Source: Variovorax sp. J22G73
GTDB lineage: Bacteria > Pseudomonadota > Gammaproteobacteria > Burkholderiales > Burkholderiaceae_C
Direction of reading: 5' to 3'
DNA length: 64,000 nt
Assembly: GCF_030317035.1 (NCBI RefSeq)
Contig: NZ_JASZYK010000001.1
Location: 1,116,001 to 1,180,000, forward strand
Made by a program: the position numbers and the translations under genes
Part shown: piece by piece, positions 45,579 to 53,811 of the stretch
How positions within the stretch are numbered: position 1 is the first letter of the stretch
Layout of the letters: each line of letters begins with the position of its first letter
The notes under the pieces: generated by a model
What the model was told of the DNA's origin: nothing
The model's database searches: none
What the model saw: the letters and a program-made list of their open reading frames with translations, nothing else

Positions 45579-46559
45579 TCAGCTGGCCAGTTCGCCGGCG
45601 TGCGCGCGCCAGAAGGCCGCGTCGCCGTACGCACCGGTGCCCGCCGCGGCGTTGTCCGCCATGTGCTGCGCGCGGCTGGTGCCCGGAATCACGCAGGTCA
45701 CGCCCGGGTGGCTCAGCACGAACTTCAGCAGCACCTGCGCCCAGCTGGCGCAGCCGATGTCCGCGGCCCAGCCGGGCAGCGGCTTGTCGCGCAGCCGGCG
45801 CAGCAGGCCGCCACCGCCGAAGGGCAGGTTGACGATCACCGCCACGCCACGCTCGGCCGCCAGCGGCAGCAGGCGCTTTTCGGCGTCGCGCGCGTCGGCC
45901 GAATAGTTGATCTGCAGAAAGTCGAGCTTCTCGGCGCGCAGCACCGCCTCGACCTCGGCATAGGCCGACGCCGTGTAGTGCGTGATGCCGATGTAGCGCA
46001 CGCGGCCCTTGTCCTTCCAGCCGCGCAGCGTGGCGAGGTGGGTGCGCCAGTCGACCAGGTTGTGCACCTGCATCAAGTCGATGCGCGGGGTGCGCAGCCG
46101 CTGGAACGACTGCTCCATCTGCGCGATGCCGGCCTCGCGGCCCGAGGTCCAGACCTTGGTGGCGAGGAAGGCGCGCGCTGTGTGCCCCGAGGCCGCCAGC
46201 AGCTCGCCCGTGGTCTCCTCGGAGCGGCCGTACATCGGCGAGCTGTCGATGACCTTGCCGCCGGCCGCGAACAGCGCGTCGAGCACGCCGGGCAGGCGCT
46301 TGTAGTCGTCGGTGCCGGGGCGCTGGTCGAAGCCGATCCAGGTGCCGCAGCCGACGACGGGCAGGGCTTCTTGCGTGGCGGGGATGGGGCGGGTGTTCAT
46401 CGGCATGGGCGGTGGCGGTGACTGTGGCTGCTGCTGCTGCTGCGCGAAGGACGGTAGCGCCGCGCCCGCCGGCACCGTCGCGAGGACCGCGAGGAGCCGC
46501 AGGAACCGGGCGCGTGAAAGGCCGGAAGGCTTCGCGTTGAGCAGGCCGGGGGGTGTCAT
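45579..46559 (-). CDS. Exported aldo/keto reductase
   Basis: 326 residues. TIM-barrel AKR: GCGTWIGFDQRPGTDDYKRLPGVLDALFAAGGKVIDSSPMYGRSEE with Asp/Tyr of the tetrad, FLATKVWTSGREAGIAQMEQSFQRLRTPRIDLMQVHN (Lys, His), DFLQINYSADARDAEKRLLPLAAERGVAVIVNLPF and CVIPGTSR. Unlike most AKRs it has an N-terminal leader (SRARFLRLLAVLATVPAGAALPSFA|Q) followed by a Gln run and a Pro run, which implies export and a flexible linker. How it would get NADPH outside the cytoplasm is unclear, so the leader may be a membrane anchor. Confidence 0.85.
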   Translation of the reverse strand: MTPPGLLNAKPSGLSRARFLRLLAVLATVPAGAALPSFAQQQQQPQSPPPPMPMNTRPIPATQEALPVVGCGTWIGFDQRPGTDDYKRLPGVLDALFAAGGKVIDSSPMYGRSEETTGELLAASGHTARAFLATKVWTSGREAGIAQMEQSFQRLRTPRIDLMQVHNLVDWRTHLATLRGWKDKGRVRYIGITHYTASAYAEVEAVLRAEKLDFLQINYSADARDAEKRLLPLAAERGVAVIVNLPFGGGGLLRRLRDKPLPGWAADIGCASWAQVLLKFVLSHPGVTCVIPGTSRAQHMADNAAAGTGAYGDAAFWRAHAGELAS

Positions 46560-46634
46560 GGATGCGCGCCACCTTAGCACCGCGGCCCTGGAAAGCCGAT
46601 GCGCCGGCGCATCGCCGCGCTCGGCCCAGGGCGA

Positions 46635-47993
46635 TCAGTTGCCGCTGCCGCTGACGGTGCCTCCGGCGCCCGCCGGCTTGTTCATGTACGCCAGCGTGCT
46701 GCCCACCAGCGCGCGCACGCCCACCTTCATCGCCGACTCGTCGATGACGAACTCCGACGAGTGGTTGGGCGCGCCGTGCCTGTCGCCGAACGGCGAGGCG
46801 TTCAGGTGCCAGAACACCACCGGAATGTTCTTGCCGAAGGAGCCGAAGTCTTCCGAGCCCATGCTGGGCTGCGACTCGCGCGCCTTGCCCGCGCCGGCGG
46901 CGGCTTCCAGCGCCTGCGCCACGGCCTGCGTGGCGGCGGGGTCGCTCACCAGCACCTCGTAGCCGGTGTCGATGGTCACTTCGGCCGTGAGGCCGTGGCT
47001 CTCGGCGATCTTCTGCGCCTTCAGGCGGATGTTGTCGTGCGCCACCTTCTGGTTCTTCGCCGACAGCGAGCGCACGGTGCCGGCAATCTCGGCCGTGTCG
47101 GGCAGGATGTTCACGCGGTTGCCGCTCTGCAGCAGGCCCACGGTGACCACGGTGGGGCCGTCCAGCGGGTCGATCTGGTGGCTCACGATGTTCTGCAGCG
47201 CCAGCACGATCTCGGCCGCCGCAATGGTCGGTTCCTTGGCGGTCCAGGGCGACGAGCCGTGCCCGCCCTTGCCCTTGAGCGAGATCTTGAACGCATCGCC
47301 GCTGGCCATGAAGCCGCCGCGGCGGTAGCTGATAGTGCCCGAGGGGCCGCGCGCGTTGATGTGCTGGCCCATCACCACGTCGACCTTCGGGTTGTCGAGC
47401 ACGCCGGCCTTCACCATGGCGGGCGCGCCGCTGAGCACGGGGCCGGGGCCTTGCTCTTCGGCCGGCTGGAACAGGAACACGACCGTGCCGGGCAGCTCCG
47501 CGCGCATCTTCGAGAAGGCCTGCGCGGCGCCCAGCAGCATGGCCACGTGCGTGTCGTGGCCGCAGGCGTGCGACACCGGCACTTCGCCGTTGAGCCAGGG
47601 CGCCTTGTCGGTCGACTTGAAGGGCAGGTCGTTGCGCTCGAGCACGGGCAGCGCGTCCATGTCGGCGCGCAGCGCCACCACCGGGCCCGGCTTGCCGCCA
47701 CGCAGCACGGCCTTGAGGCCGGTCTTGGCGATGCCGGGCTGCACCTCGATGCCGGGCATCTTCGCGAGCGCGGCGGCAATGTAGGCGGCGGTCTGCACCT
47801 CCTGGTAGGAGAGCTCGGGGTGCTGGTGGATGTGGCGGCGCCATTCGACCACCTGCGCCTCGGAGGCGTCCGCCAGCGCCAGCGCGCGGGTGGCGAGGGC
47901 GTTGCCAGCGTCCGGCGCCGACTGCGCGAAGGTGGCGCTGTTCAGGAAACTGCCGGACAGCATCAGCAGGGCGAGGCGGGAGCGGATGTTCAT
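46635..47993 (-). CDS. Exported M20 family amidohydrolase
   Basis: 452 residues with a signal peptide (MNIRSRLALLMLSGSFLNSATFA|QSAP). M20 zinc peptidase pattern: WRRHIHQHPELSYQEVQTAAYIA, ALRADMDALPVLE (metal), SHACGHDTHVAMLLGAAQ, VFLFQPAEEQGPG (catalytic Glu pair), GHGSSP in the dimerisation domain and the closing SMGSEDFGSF and NHSSEFVIDE. Hippurate/aminoacyl-amidohydrolase type, cleaving an N-acyl or amide bond in the periplasm. Divergent from a LysR gene with 140 bases between. Confidence 0.91.
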   Translation of the reverse strand: MNIRSRLALLMLSGSFLNSATFAQSAPDAGNALATRALALADASEAQVVEWRRHIHQHPELSYQEVQTAAYIAAALAKMPGIEVQPGIAKTGLKAVLRGGKPGPVVALRADMDALPVLERNDLPFKSTDKAPWLNGEVPVSHACGHDTHVAMLLGAAQAFSKMRAELPGTVVFLFQPAEEQGPGPVLSGAPAMVKAGVLDNPKVDVVMGQHINARGPSGTISYRRGGFMASGDAFKISLKGKGGHGSSPWTAKEPTIAAAEIVLALQNIVSHQIDPLDGPTVVTVGLLQSGNRVNILPDTAEIAGTVRSLSAKNQKVAHDNIRLKAQKIAESHGLTAEVTIDTGYEVLVSDPAATQAVAQALEAAAGAGKARESQPSMGSEDFGSFGKNIPVVFWHLNASPFGDRHGAPNHSSEFVIDESAMKVGVRALVGSTLAYMNKPAGAGGTVSGSGN

Positions 47994-48133
47994 GGTGTTC
48001 TGCAAGGAAAGTGAAAGAACCGCCGCGGACCTTAGCGAAAGCGGGGGTGAAGGAAAAGATCCGGAAAACTCCAGGGCGATCAAAATTGCTGATCGCCCCT
48101 TTCCGCTGTCCGCTGTCCGCTCGCCTGCACGCC

Positions 48134-49030
48134 ATGAACCTGAAGCACCTGAAGATCTTCGAAGCGGTCGCCGCGGCCGGCAGCATCCGTGCCGCCGCGC
48201 GCGGCTGCGAGCTGACGCAGCCCGCCATGACCTACGCCATTCGCGAGCTGGAGCACAGCGTGGGCGCGCAGCTGCTGGTGCGCAGCGCCAAGGGCGTGGT
48301 GCTCACGCCCATCGGCGAGGCGCTGCTGCGGCGCGCGCGCCTGCTGGCCGACGAGGTGCGCCGCACCGAAGAAGAAATTGCCCAGCTGCGCGATGGCGCG
48401 GGCGGCTCGCTGCGCGTGGCCTTCAGCTCGTTCGCGGTCGAGCGGCTGCTGCCGAACGCGCTGCTCGACTTTCGCGCCCGCTGGCCCGGCGTGGCGCTCG
48501 AGCTGCAGGAGCTCAGCGGCACCGACGTGAACGGGCTGTGGAAGCGCAGCGAGTTCGACTTCGCCATCCTCGGCGAGCTGGAGCCCGTGGCCGACGACGG
48601 GCTGCAAAGGGAACTGCTGCTCGACTTTCCCCTGGCCGTGGTCGCCAAGGCCGGTCATCCGCTGGCGCGCGCGCGCACGATGGGCAAGCTGCACGAGGCG
48701 ATGTGGGTGGTGCCCAGCTACGGCGCAGAGCTGTTGCGGCGCTGCTTCGCGCAGCTCGGCGAGGCGCCGCCGCGCGACATCGTGGTCTGCCATTCGTGGC
48801 AGCTGGGCATGACGCTGGTGAAGCGGGCGGGCGCGCTCACGCTGGCGTCGTCGTCGCTGTTCGCGCGGGCGGCCGCCTCCAGGGGCTTGGTGGCGCTGCG
48901 CCTGGCCGACAGGTTGCCGAACGTGCAGGTGTCGCTGCTGATGCGCGACCGCGCGGCGCTCACGCCCGCGGCACAGGCCTTTGCCCAGGCGCTGCAGGCG
49001 GTGGCGCGCACGGTGCAGGCGGGGGGCTGA
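48134..49030 (+). CDS. LysR family transcriptional regulator
   Basis: 298 residues from ATG 48134, which begins the conserved MNLKHLKIFEAVAAAGSIRAAARGCELTQPAMTYAIRELEHSVGAQLLVRSAKGVVLTPIGEALL HTH. The substrate-binding domain (about 90-290) has LRVAFSSFAVERLLPNALLDFRARWPGVALELQELSG. Divergent from the M20 amidohydrolase, its probable target. A longer frame from 48011 has no good start. Confidence 0.9.
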   Translation: MNLKHLKIFEAVAAAGSIRAAARGCELTQPAMTYAIRELEHSVGAQLLVRSAKGVVLTPIGEALLRRARLLADEVRRTEEEIAQLRDGAGGSLRVAFSSFAVERLLPNALLDFRARWPGVALELQELSGTDVNGLWKRSEFDFAILGELEPVADDGLQRELLLDFPLAVVAKAGHPLARARTMGKLHEAMWVVPSYGAELLRRCFAQLGEAPPRDIVVCHSWQLGMTLVKRAGALTLASSSLFARAAASRGLVALRLADRLPNVQVSLLMRDRAALTPAAQAFAQALQAVARTVQAGG

Positions 49031-49078
49031 AGAGGTTGAAAGGGTGAACTGTCGAAGAGATAGATCAGCCCGTGCCGA

Positions 49079-50212
49079 TCAGCGCAGGTACTTGCCGTCC
49101 GCCTTCAGCATCGACAGCTCGGAAAAAGTCAGCCCGCGGTGCTCGCCGGGCCGGTAGGCCACGGCAATGCCGCCGAGGTCCAGCGTCTTGAACGACTCGA
49201 GGCCCTTCTGCAGCGAGTCCGGCGTCGGGTTCGCGCCCGCGCGCTTGAGCCCCTCGACCATCACCTTGGCCGTGACGTAGCCCTCGAGGCTGGCGTAGCT
49301 GAACTCGGTGGCGCCGATCTTCTTCATGGCCGCCTGGTACTCGGCAATGACCGGCATCGCGCTGTTCCACGGGTAGGGCACCACCTGCGAGATGACCACG
49401 CCGGCGGCGTCCTTCCTGATGTCCTGGAACAGCTTCTGCCCGTTCAGGAAGGAGAACGAATAGAAGGCCGTCTCGCCGCCCGCCGCGCGGTAGGCGGTGA
49501 TGAACTTCGCGGCCACGTCGTTGGTGGCCGACAGCACCACCGCCTTGGGCTTGAGCTTGGCGAGTTCCTGCGCGCGTTCGGTGGCGTCGGAGCCGTCGTT
49601 CTTGATGGCCACGCTGCCGACCATCTTGTCGCCGCGCTCGGCAATGAACTTCTGCGTGCTTTCCATCGCCGATCGCGCGCCCGGGTTGTCGTTGTGGGCG
49701 AAGGCGATGCGCGACAGGCCGATGGTGAACAGGTGGTTCACGATGCGGCTGTATTCCTCGTCGAAGCTGATGCGCACCGGAAAGCCGTACTCCGAGAACT
49801 TCACCACCGGGCCGGCGCCGGTGTAGGGCCCGACCACCGGAATCTTCAGCTCGTTGGCCGTCTTCAGCGCGCCGACCGACGACGAGGTGCCGATGGGCAT
49901 CAGGATGCCGACCGCGCCTTCGTTGACGAAAGCCTTGACGTTCTCCGCGCCCTTGGCGGGGTCGTAGGCGTCGTCGAGCTGGCGCAGCTCCACCGCCCGG
50001 CCGTTGATGCCGCCGGCCGCGTTCACCGCGGTGAACATGGCGCGGATGCCGACCAGCGGCTCGGTCGACAGCGAGGCCAGCGGCCCGGTCTTCACGTAGG
50101 TCTGGCCGATGACCAGGGGCCTGGGCTGGGCCTGCGCGGAGGGCGCGAGGCAAAATGCCAGAACGGACGCGGCGGCGAGGGCGGTAAAGACGGCAGCGAT
50201 GGAACGAATCAT
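49079..50212 (-). CDS. ABC transporter substrate-binding protein (branched-chain amino acid / amide type)
   Basis: 377 residues, signal peptide MIRSIAAVFTALAAASVLAF...AQA|QPRP. Periplasmic binding protein type I fold (LivJ-like, PF13458): LVIGQTYVKTGPLASLSTEPLVGIRAMFTAVNAAGGINGRAVELRQLDDAYDPAKGAENVKAFV, VGPYTGAGPVVKF and the typical ASLEGYVTAKVMVEGLKRAG. No permease or ATPase gene is linked. Divergent from a LysR gene; a TTTGTG-N9-CACAAA dyad touches its start codon. Confidence 0.91.
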   Translation of the reverse strand: MIRSIAAVFTALAAASVLAFCLAPSAQAQPRPLVIGQTYVKTGPLASLSTEPLVGIRAMFTAVNAAGGINGRAVELRQLDDAYDPAKGAENVKAFVNEGAVGILMPIGTSSSVGALKTANELKIPVVGPYTGAGPVVKFSEYGFPVRISFDEEYSRIVNHLFTIGLSRIAFAHNDNPGARSAMESTQKFIAERGDKMVGSVAIKNDGSDATERAQELAKLKPKAVVLSATNDVAAKFITAYRAAGGETAFYSFSFLNGQKLFQDIRKDAAGVVISQVVPYPWNSAMPVIAEYQAAMKKIGATEFSYASLEGYVTAKVMVEGLKRAGANPTPDSLQKGLESFKTLDLGGIAVAYRPGEHRGLTFSELSMLKADGKYLR

Positions 50213-50233
50213 TTTGTGTAATTAGGTCACAAA
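50213..50233. promoter_or_regulatory. Inverted repeat at the start of the binding-protein gene
   Basis: TTTGTG-N9-CACAAA, a 6-bp perfect dyad in an AT-rich spot of a GC-rich region, directly upstream of ATG 50212 and in the 156-bp space shared with the LysR gene. Its T-N11-A form fits LysR binding. Confidence 0.5.
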
Positions 50234-50368
50234 GTGTTAACAAACTGATCTTATGCCGGCAGCCCCGTCCGGGCAAACCGATGTTGGGCGCGCGGGCCGC
50301 TGGCGCATCAGTCGCGTGGGCCGGGGCGTTGTGCTGAAATTCCGGCTCCTTCGCTTCTCGCAGTCACC

Positions 50369-51325
50369 ATGGGAATGCCACTTTCGCTGCTTCGCATGCC
50401 GTCGCTGGACCTGGTGCGCGGCTTTGTCGCGGTCGGCCGGCGCATGAGCATCTCGCTCGCGGCGCAGGACCTGTGCCTCACGCAGTCGGCGGTCAGCAAG
50501 CAGGTGCACGCGCTGGAGGCGCAGCTCGGCGTGCAGCTGCTGGTGCGCGGCCACCGCGCGATTTCGTTCACGCCCGAGGGCGAGCGCCTCTTTCGCAGCG
50601 CCGACGGCGCGGTGCAGCAACTGCAGGAGGTGATGGGCGGCATTCGCCAGTCCGGCGAGCAGCGCCCCGTGACCGTGAGCGCGAGCATCGGCATGACGGG
50701 CCTGTGGCTGCTGCCGCGGTTGCGGCACGTGCAGGCGCTGCACCCGGGCGTGGACGTGCGCGTGTCGTCCAACAACCGGGTGGCCGACCTGCGCAACGAA
50801 GGCATCGACCTGGCCATTCGCTACACCACGCCCGCGCTCGCGCCGGCCGGGGCGGTGCGGCTGTTCGGCGAAACGGTGGCGCCGGTGGCGCACCCGTCGA
50901 TGGGCTCGAAAGGGGCGCTGTCGTGGGGCTCGGCCGAGGCGCTGTCGCCGCTGTGCCTGCTCGACTTCGAAGACGCGCAGCACCCCTGGCTGCAATGGCG
51001 CGACTGGCTGGCCGCCGTCGGCTGGGCCGACGCCAGGCCGCAGGCCGTGCTGCACTTCAACCAGTACGACCAGCTCATCCAGGCGGCGCTGGCGGGGCAG
51101 GGCGTGGCGCTGGGGCGGCTGGAGCTGATCCAGCCGCTGCTCGACGAGCGCCGTCTGGTGCGCGTGGACGCCCCGACGCCCGCGCCGGCGACGGACCACG
51201 CCTACTGGCTGATCCAGGCCGAGCCGTCGCCGCGCGAGGACGTGCGCCATGTGGCGGCGTGGCTGAAATCCGAAGCGAGATCTGAAGTTGAAGACAAACC
51301 CAAGGGGGAGTCTTCAGCCCCCTGA
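50369..51325 (+). CDS. LysR family transcriptional regulator (GcvA-like)
   Basis: 318 residues. HTH in SLDLVRGFVAVGRRMSISLAAQDLCLTQSAVSKQVHALEAQLGVQLLVRGHRAISFTPEGERLF (about 12-76). The GcvA-type effector domain follows (ASIGMTGLWLLPRLRHVQALHPGVDVRVSSNNRVADLRNEGIDLAIRYTT). Ends with a short charged tail (EVEDKPKGESSAP). Divergent from the binding-protein gene at 49079-50212, its likely target. Overlaps the next convergent gene by 12 bases. Confidence 0.9.
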   Translation: MGMPLSLLRMPSLDLVRGFVAVGRRMSISLAAQDLCLTQSAVSKQVHALEAQLGVQLLVRGHRAISFTPEGERLFRSADGAVQQLQEVMGGIRQSGEQRPVTVSASIGMTGLWLLPRLRHVQALHPGVDVRVSSNNRVADLRNEGIDLAIRYTTPALAPAGAVRLFGETVAPVAHPSMGSKGALSWGSAEALSPLCLLDFEDAQHPWLQWRDWLAAVGWADARPQAVLHFNQYDQLIQAALAGQGVALGRLELIQPLLDERRLVRVDAPTPAPATDHAYWLIQAEPSPREDVRHVAAWLKSEARSEVEDKPKGESSAP

Positions 51326-51943
51326 GCCGCCCGCCTTGCAGAACGCGATCGCCTCGTCGAGCCGGTCGTTGCCCCAGAACATTTCTTCGCCCACGAAGAA
51401 GGTGGGCGCGCCGAAGATGCCTTTTTCCGCGGCCGTCTCGGTCTGCCGCCGAAGCCGCAGCTTGTTGGCGTCCGACAGTGCCTCCTCGAGCACGCGGTGC
51501 GCCGGCAGGCCGAGTTCGGCGAGCAGGTCGCGCATGGCCTCGGGCGAATCGATGTCGCGGTCTTCGGCGAAGTTCATGCGCATGGTGCGGCGGCAGAACT
51601 CGCCCATCCACGGCTGGCTGGCGCCCACCAGCGCAATGCGCAGCGGCAGCACGGCGGCGCGCGGAAAGCTTGTCGGCTGCTGCCACGGCAGGCCGTATCT
51701 GCGGCACTGCCTGGCCATGTCCTTCCACGTGTAGTCGCCTTTTTCCTTCTGCAGCACGAAGGGCGACGAGGCCCACCCGAAGGATCGGAAGATCGGCCCC
51801 AGCAGAAAGGGCTGCCAGCGGATGCCGATGCCGTGCGCGGCGGCTTCGTCTTCGATGCGCATCACGCTCAGGTAGCTGTAGTTGCTGCCGAAGTCGAACC
51901 ACAGGTCGAGCGTGGGCCTCGTGGTGACGCGGGGCGCGGTCAT
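51314..51943 (-). CDS. 2-hydroxychromene-2-carboxylate isomerase / DsbA-family protein
   Basis: 209 residues. Kappa-GST-like thioredoxin fold: LDLWFDFGSNYSYLSVMRIEDEAAAHGIGIRWQPFLLGPIFRSFGW (Ser in GSNYSY), LPWQQPTSFPRAAVLPLRIALVGASQPWMGEF and the end GIFGAPTFFVGEEMFWGNDRLDEAIAF. Its start overlaps the stop of the CmcJ-family gene by four bases (ATGA), so the two are coupled and probably serve one pathway. Paralogue of the gene at 41245, which is also in a catabolic operon. Confidence 0.87.
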   Translation of the reverse strand: MTAPRVTTRPTLDLWFDFGSNYSYLSVMRIEDEAAAHGIGIRWQPFLLGPIFRSFGWASSPFVLQKEKGDYTWKDMARQCRRYGLPWQQPTSFPRAAVLPLRIALVGASQPWMGEFCRRTMRMNFAEDRDIDSPEAMRDLLAELGLPAHRVLEEALSDANKLRLRRQTETAAEKGIFGAPTFFVGEEMFWGNDRLDEAIAFCKAGGSGG

Positions 51944-52790
51944 TCGAACACCACCAGGCAGCGGGCCTCGATGCTCTCGCGCAGCGGCGCGTCGGCGGGC
52001 GCATCGGGGTGGTCGAAGGCGGCATGCGGCGTGTAGCGCGAGACGCCGCTCAGCTGCGAGTCGTACTGCTTGAACACCAGCGCCTCGTGCCGGTCCATCG
52101 CCGAGAAGTAAGACCAGCGGTGCGAAGGCGAATGCGTGGCCAGGTAGATCTCGCCGGTGCGCCGCGGGTAGCGCACCTCGGCGACTACAAGGTCCCTGGC
52201 CATCACCGAGCGCGCATCGCACACGGCCAGCGGCGTGTCGAGCACCGGTCCCTTGATGGATCGCCACACGTTCACGATGCAGTAGCGCCGCACGGCCTCG
52301 GCCTCCTGCTCGTTGCCCAGCACCAGCGCCAGCCTGCGGCGGCCCGAGGCTTCGGTGTAGTCGTTGTGGATGCGGCCGTTGGCGGCGGCCCGGCCGTCGC
52401 CCGCGCGGCGGCCGAAGCTCAGCGCGGCGCGGTCGGCCTCGCGCCGGCGCACCAGGTGGTCGAAGACGTGGGCGCGCGTGCCGCCGGTCACGGCCAGGGC
52501 CAGTTCGGCCACCTCGCGGTGGTACACGGCCGCGACCTCGGCGTCGTCCAGAAAGTCGTGCACGGCCGTGGGTGCGTCGCGCAGCACGAAGCCTTCGCGC
52601 TCGATGTCGCTGGGCGTGGCGGCGGTGCGCGCATCGGCGATGGGCACTTGGTGCAGGGCGTAGCTGCCGCTTTCCCAGGGGGTGCCGGGCGGGGGCTCGA
52701 AGGTGTAGCTGAACGGGCGCAGGGCGGAAGGCTCGAGGTAGTTCAGGCCTGCAGCACGGCGGTGGTGGCTGGGGTGGTGGCGTGGGTCAT
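51940..52790 (-). CDS. CmcJ/NvfI family oxidoreductase, apparent frameshift near the start
   Basis: The body is clear: LNYLEPSALRPFSYTFEPPPGTPWESGSYALHQVPIADAR, FVLRDAPTAVHDFLDDAEVAAVYH, iron-type His/Asp in GRIHNDYTEASG, INVWRSIKGPVLDTPLAVCDARSV and HRWSYFSAMDRHEALVFKQYDS. These proteins resemble Fe(II)/2-oxoglutarate oxygenases. The best start is ATG 52790 with AAGGAG seven bases upstream, but that frame reads MTHATTPATTAVLQA and hits TGA at 52743-52745. The family sequence resumes in the next frame at GLNYLEP. One base is missing around 52745-52750 relative to an intact frame. The only uninterrupted frame starts at 52815 with a poor His/Arg-rich leader and no ribosome site. Real mutation and sequencing error both fit. 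Confidence 0.72.
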
Positions 52791-52932
52791 GGGGTGGCTC
52801 CTTGGGTGAAGCCATTGGAGCGAAGGCGCTGCCCGTGCTCAACCGACTTCTGGGCGCACTCGCATGAGCCAAAGGAATGCGAAGACGGGGCTGACGAAGA
52901 AAAACAGCTTTCTTCTCGACGGCCTGGGAAAT

Positions 52933-52950
52933 ACTGTATAAAAATACAGT
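52933..52950. promoter_or_regulatory. LexA (SOS) box of the imuA-imuB-dnaE2 operon
   Basis: ACTGTATAAAAATACAGT: a full match to CTGT-N8-ACAG, 16 bases before the imuA ATG, in an AT-rich island. Expected for this mutasome operon in Proteobacteria. Confidence 0.93.
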
Positions 52951-52965
52951 TAACAGTCTTTCACC

Positions 52966-53811
52966 ATGGGCCTTCCTTTCCTCGACTCCTTCTCTGCCAC
53001 CGCCGCGGGCCGCGGCGTCTGGCACGCCGACGAGCTCGGCCTGGCCGACGCGCAGGTGGTGGCCACCGGCCATGCCGCGCTCGACGCCGAGCTGCCGGGC
53101 GGCGGCTGGCCGGTGGGCGCCATGACGGAGTTGCTGCAGGCCGCGCCCGAGGCCCATGTCTGGCGGCTGCTGCTGCCCGCGCTGGCGCAGGCGGTGCAGG
53201 CGCGCGGCGGGCCGGTGGTGCTCGTCGGCGCGCCCTACGAGCCCTGCGGCGCGTCGCTGGCGGCGCAGGGGCTGCCGGTGGAATCGCTGATGTGGGTCAA
53301 GAGCGATGCGCCGGCCGCGCGCCTGTGGGCCTGCGAGCAGGCGCTGCGCTGCGCCGACGTGGCCGCCGTGGTCGCCTGGCTGCCGCAGGCGCGGGTGGGG
53401 GAGCTGCGGCGGCTGCAGCTGGCGGCCGCGCAGCACGAGGTGATGCTGTTCGTGTGCCGGCCCGAATCGGTGGCGCTGTCGGCCTCGCCCGCGCGCCTGC
53501 GCATTCGCGCCGAGCGCTGCGCGGTGGATGCGTCGCAGATCGAGCTGCACATCCTCAAGCGCCGCGGGCCGCCGCTGTCCGCCCCGGTGATGCTGCCGGC
53601 GCGCAACGAGCGCATGGCCGCGTTGCTGGCGGCCGCCCGGCTGCGGCGCAAGCTGCGTTCGCAGCAGCAGGGCACGGTGGGCGTGGTGGGCACGGCGAAC
53701 TCGGCGAACTCGATGAAGGGGCATGCCACCCCAGCCTCGGCCACGGTGGTGCGCATCGACGCATGGAAGGGAGGCCAGGATGCACTGGATCGCCTTGCGG
53801 TGGTTGCCTGA
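52966..53811 (+). CDS. imuA: ImuA (SulA/RecA-like mutasome protein)
   Basis: 281 residues. RecA/SulA-like fold without a usable Walker A: DAELPGGGWPVGAMTELLQAAPEAHVWRLLLPALAQ (about 42-78), then VVLVGAPYEPCGASLAAQGLPVESLMWVKSDAPAARLWACEQALRC and VVAWLPQARVGELRRLQLAAAQH. A C-terminal tail has a Gly/Ser/Asn-rich linker. It belongs to the ImuA-ImuB-DnaE2 complex for damage-induced mutagenic synthesis. First gene after the LexA box; imuB overlaps it by 32 bases. Confidence 0.9.
   Translation: MGLPFLDSFSATAAGRGVWHADELGLADAQVVATGHAALDAELPGGGWPVGAMTELLQAAPEAHVWRLLLPALAQAVQARGGPVVLVGAPYEPCGASLAAQGLPVESLMWVKSDAPAARLWACEQALRCADVAAVVAWLPQARVGELRRLQLAAAQHEVMLFVCRPESVALSASPARLRIRAERCAVDASQIELHILKRRGPPLSAPVMLPARNERMAALLAAARLRRKLRSQQQGTVGVVGTANSANSMKGHATPASATVVRIDAWKGGQDALDRLAVVA

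Noticed and set aside
46481..46559. Twin-arginine signal on the aldo/keto reductase
   Set aside because: The leader reads S-R-A-R-F-L, without two adjacent Arg, so the Tat consensus is not met.
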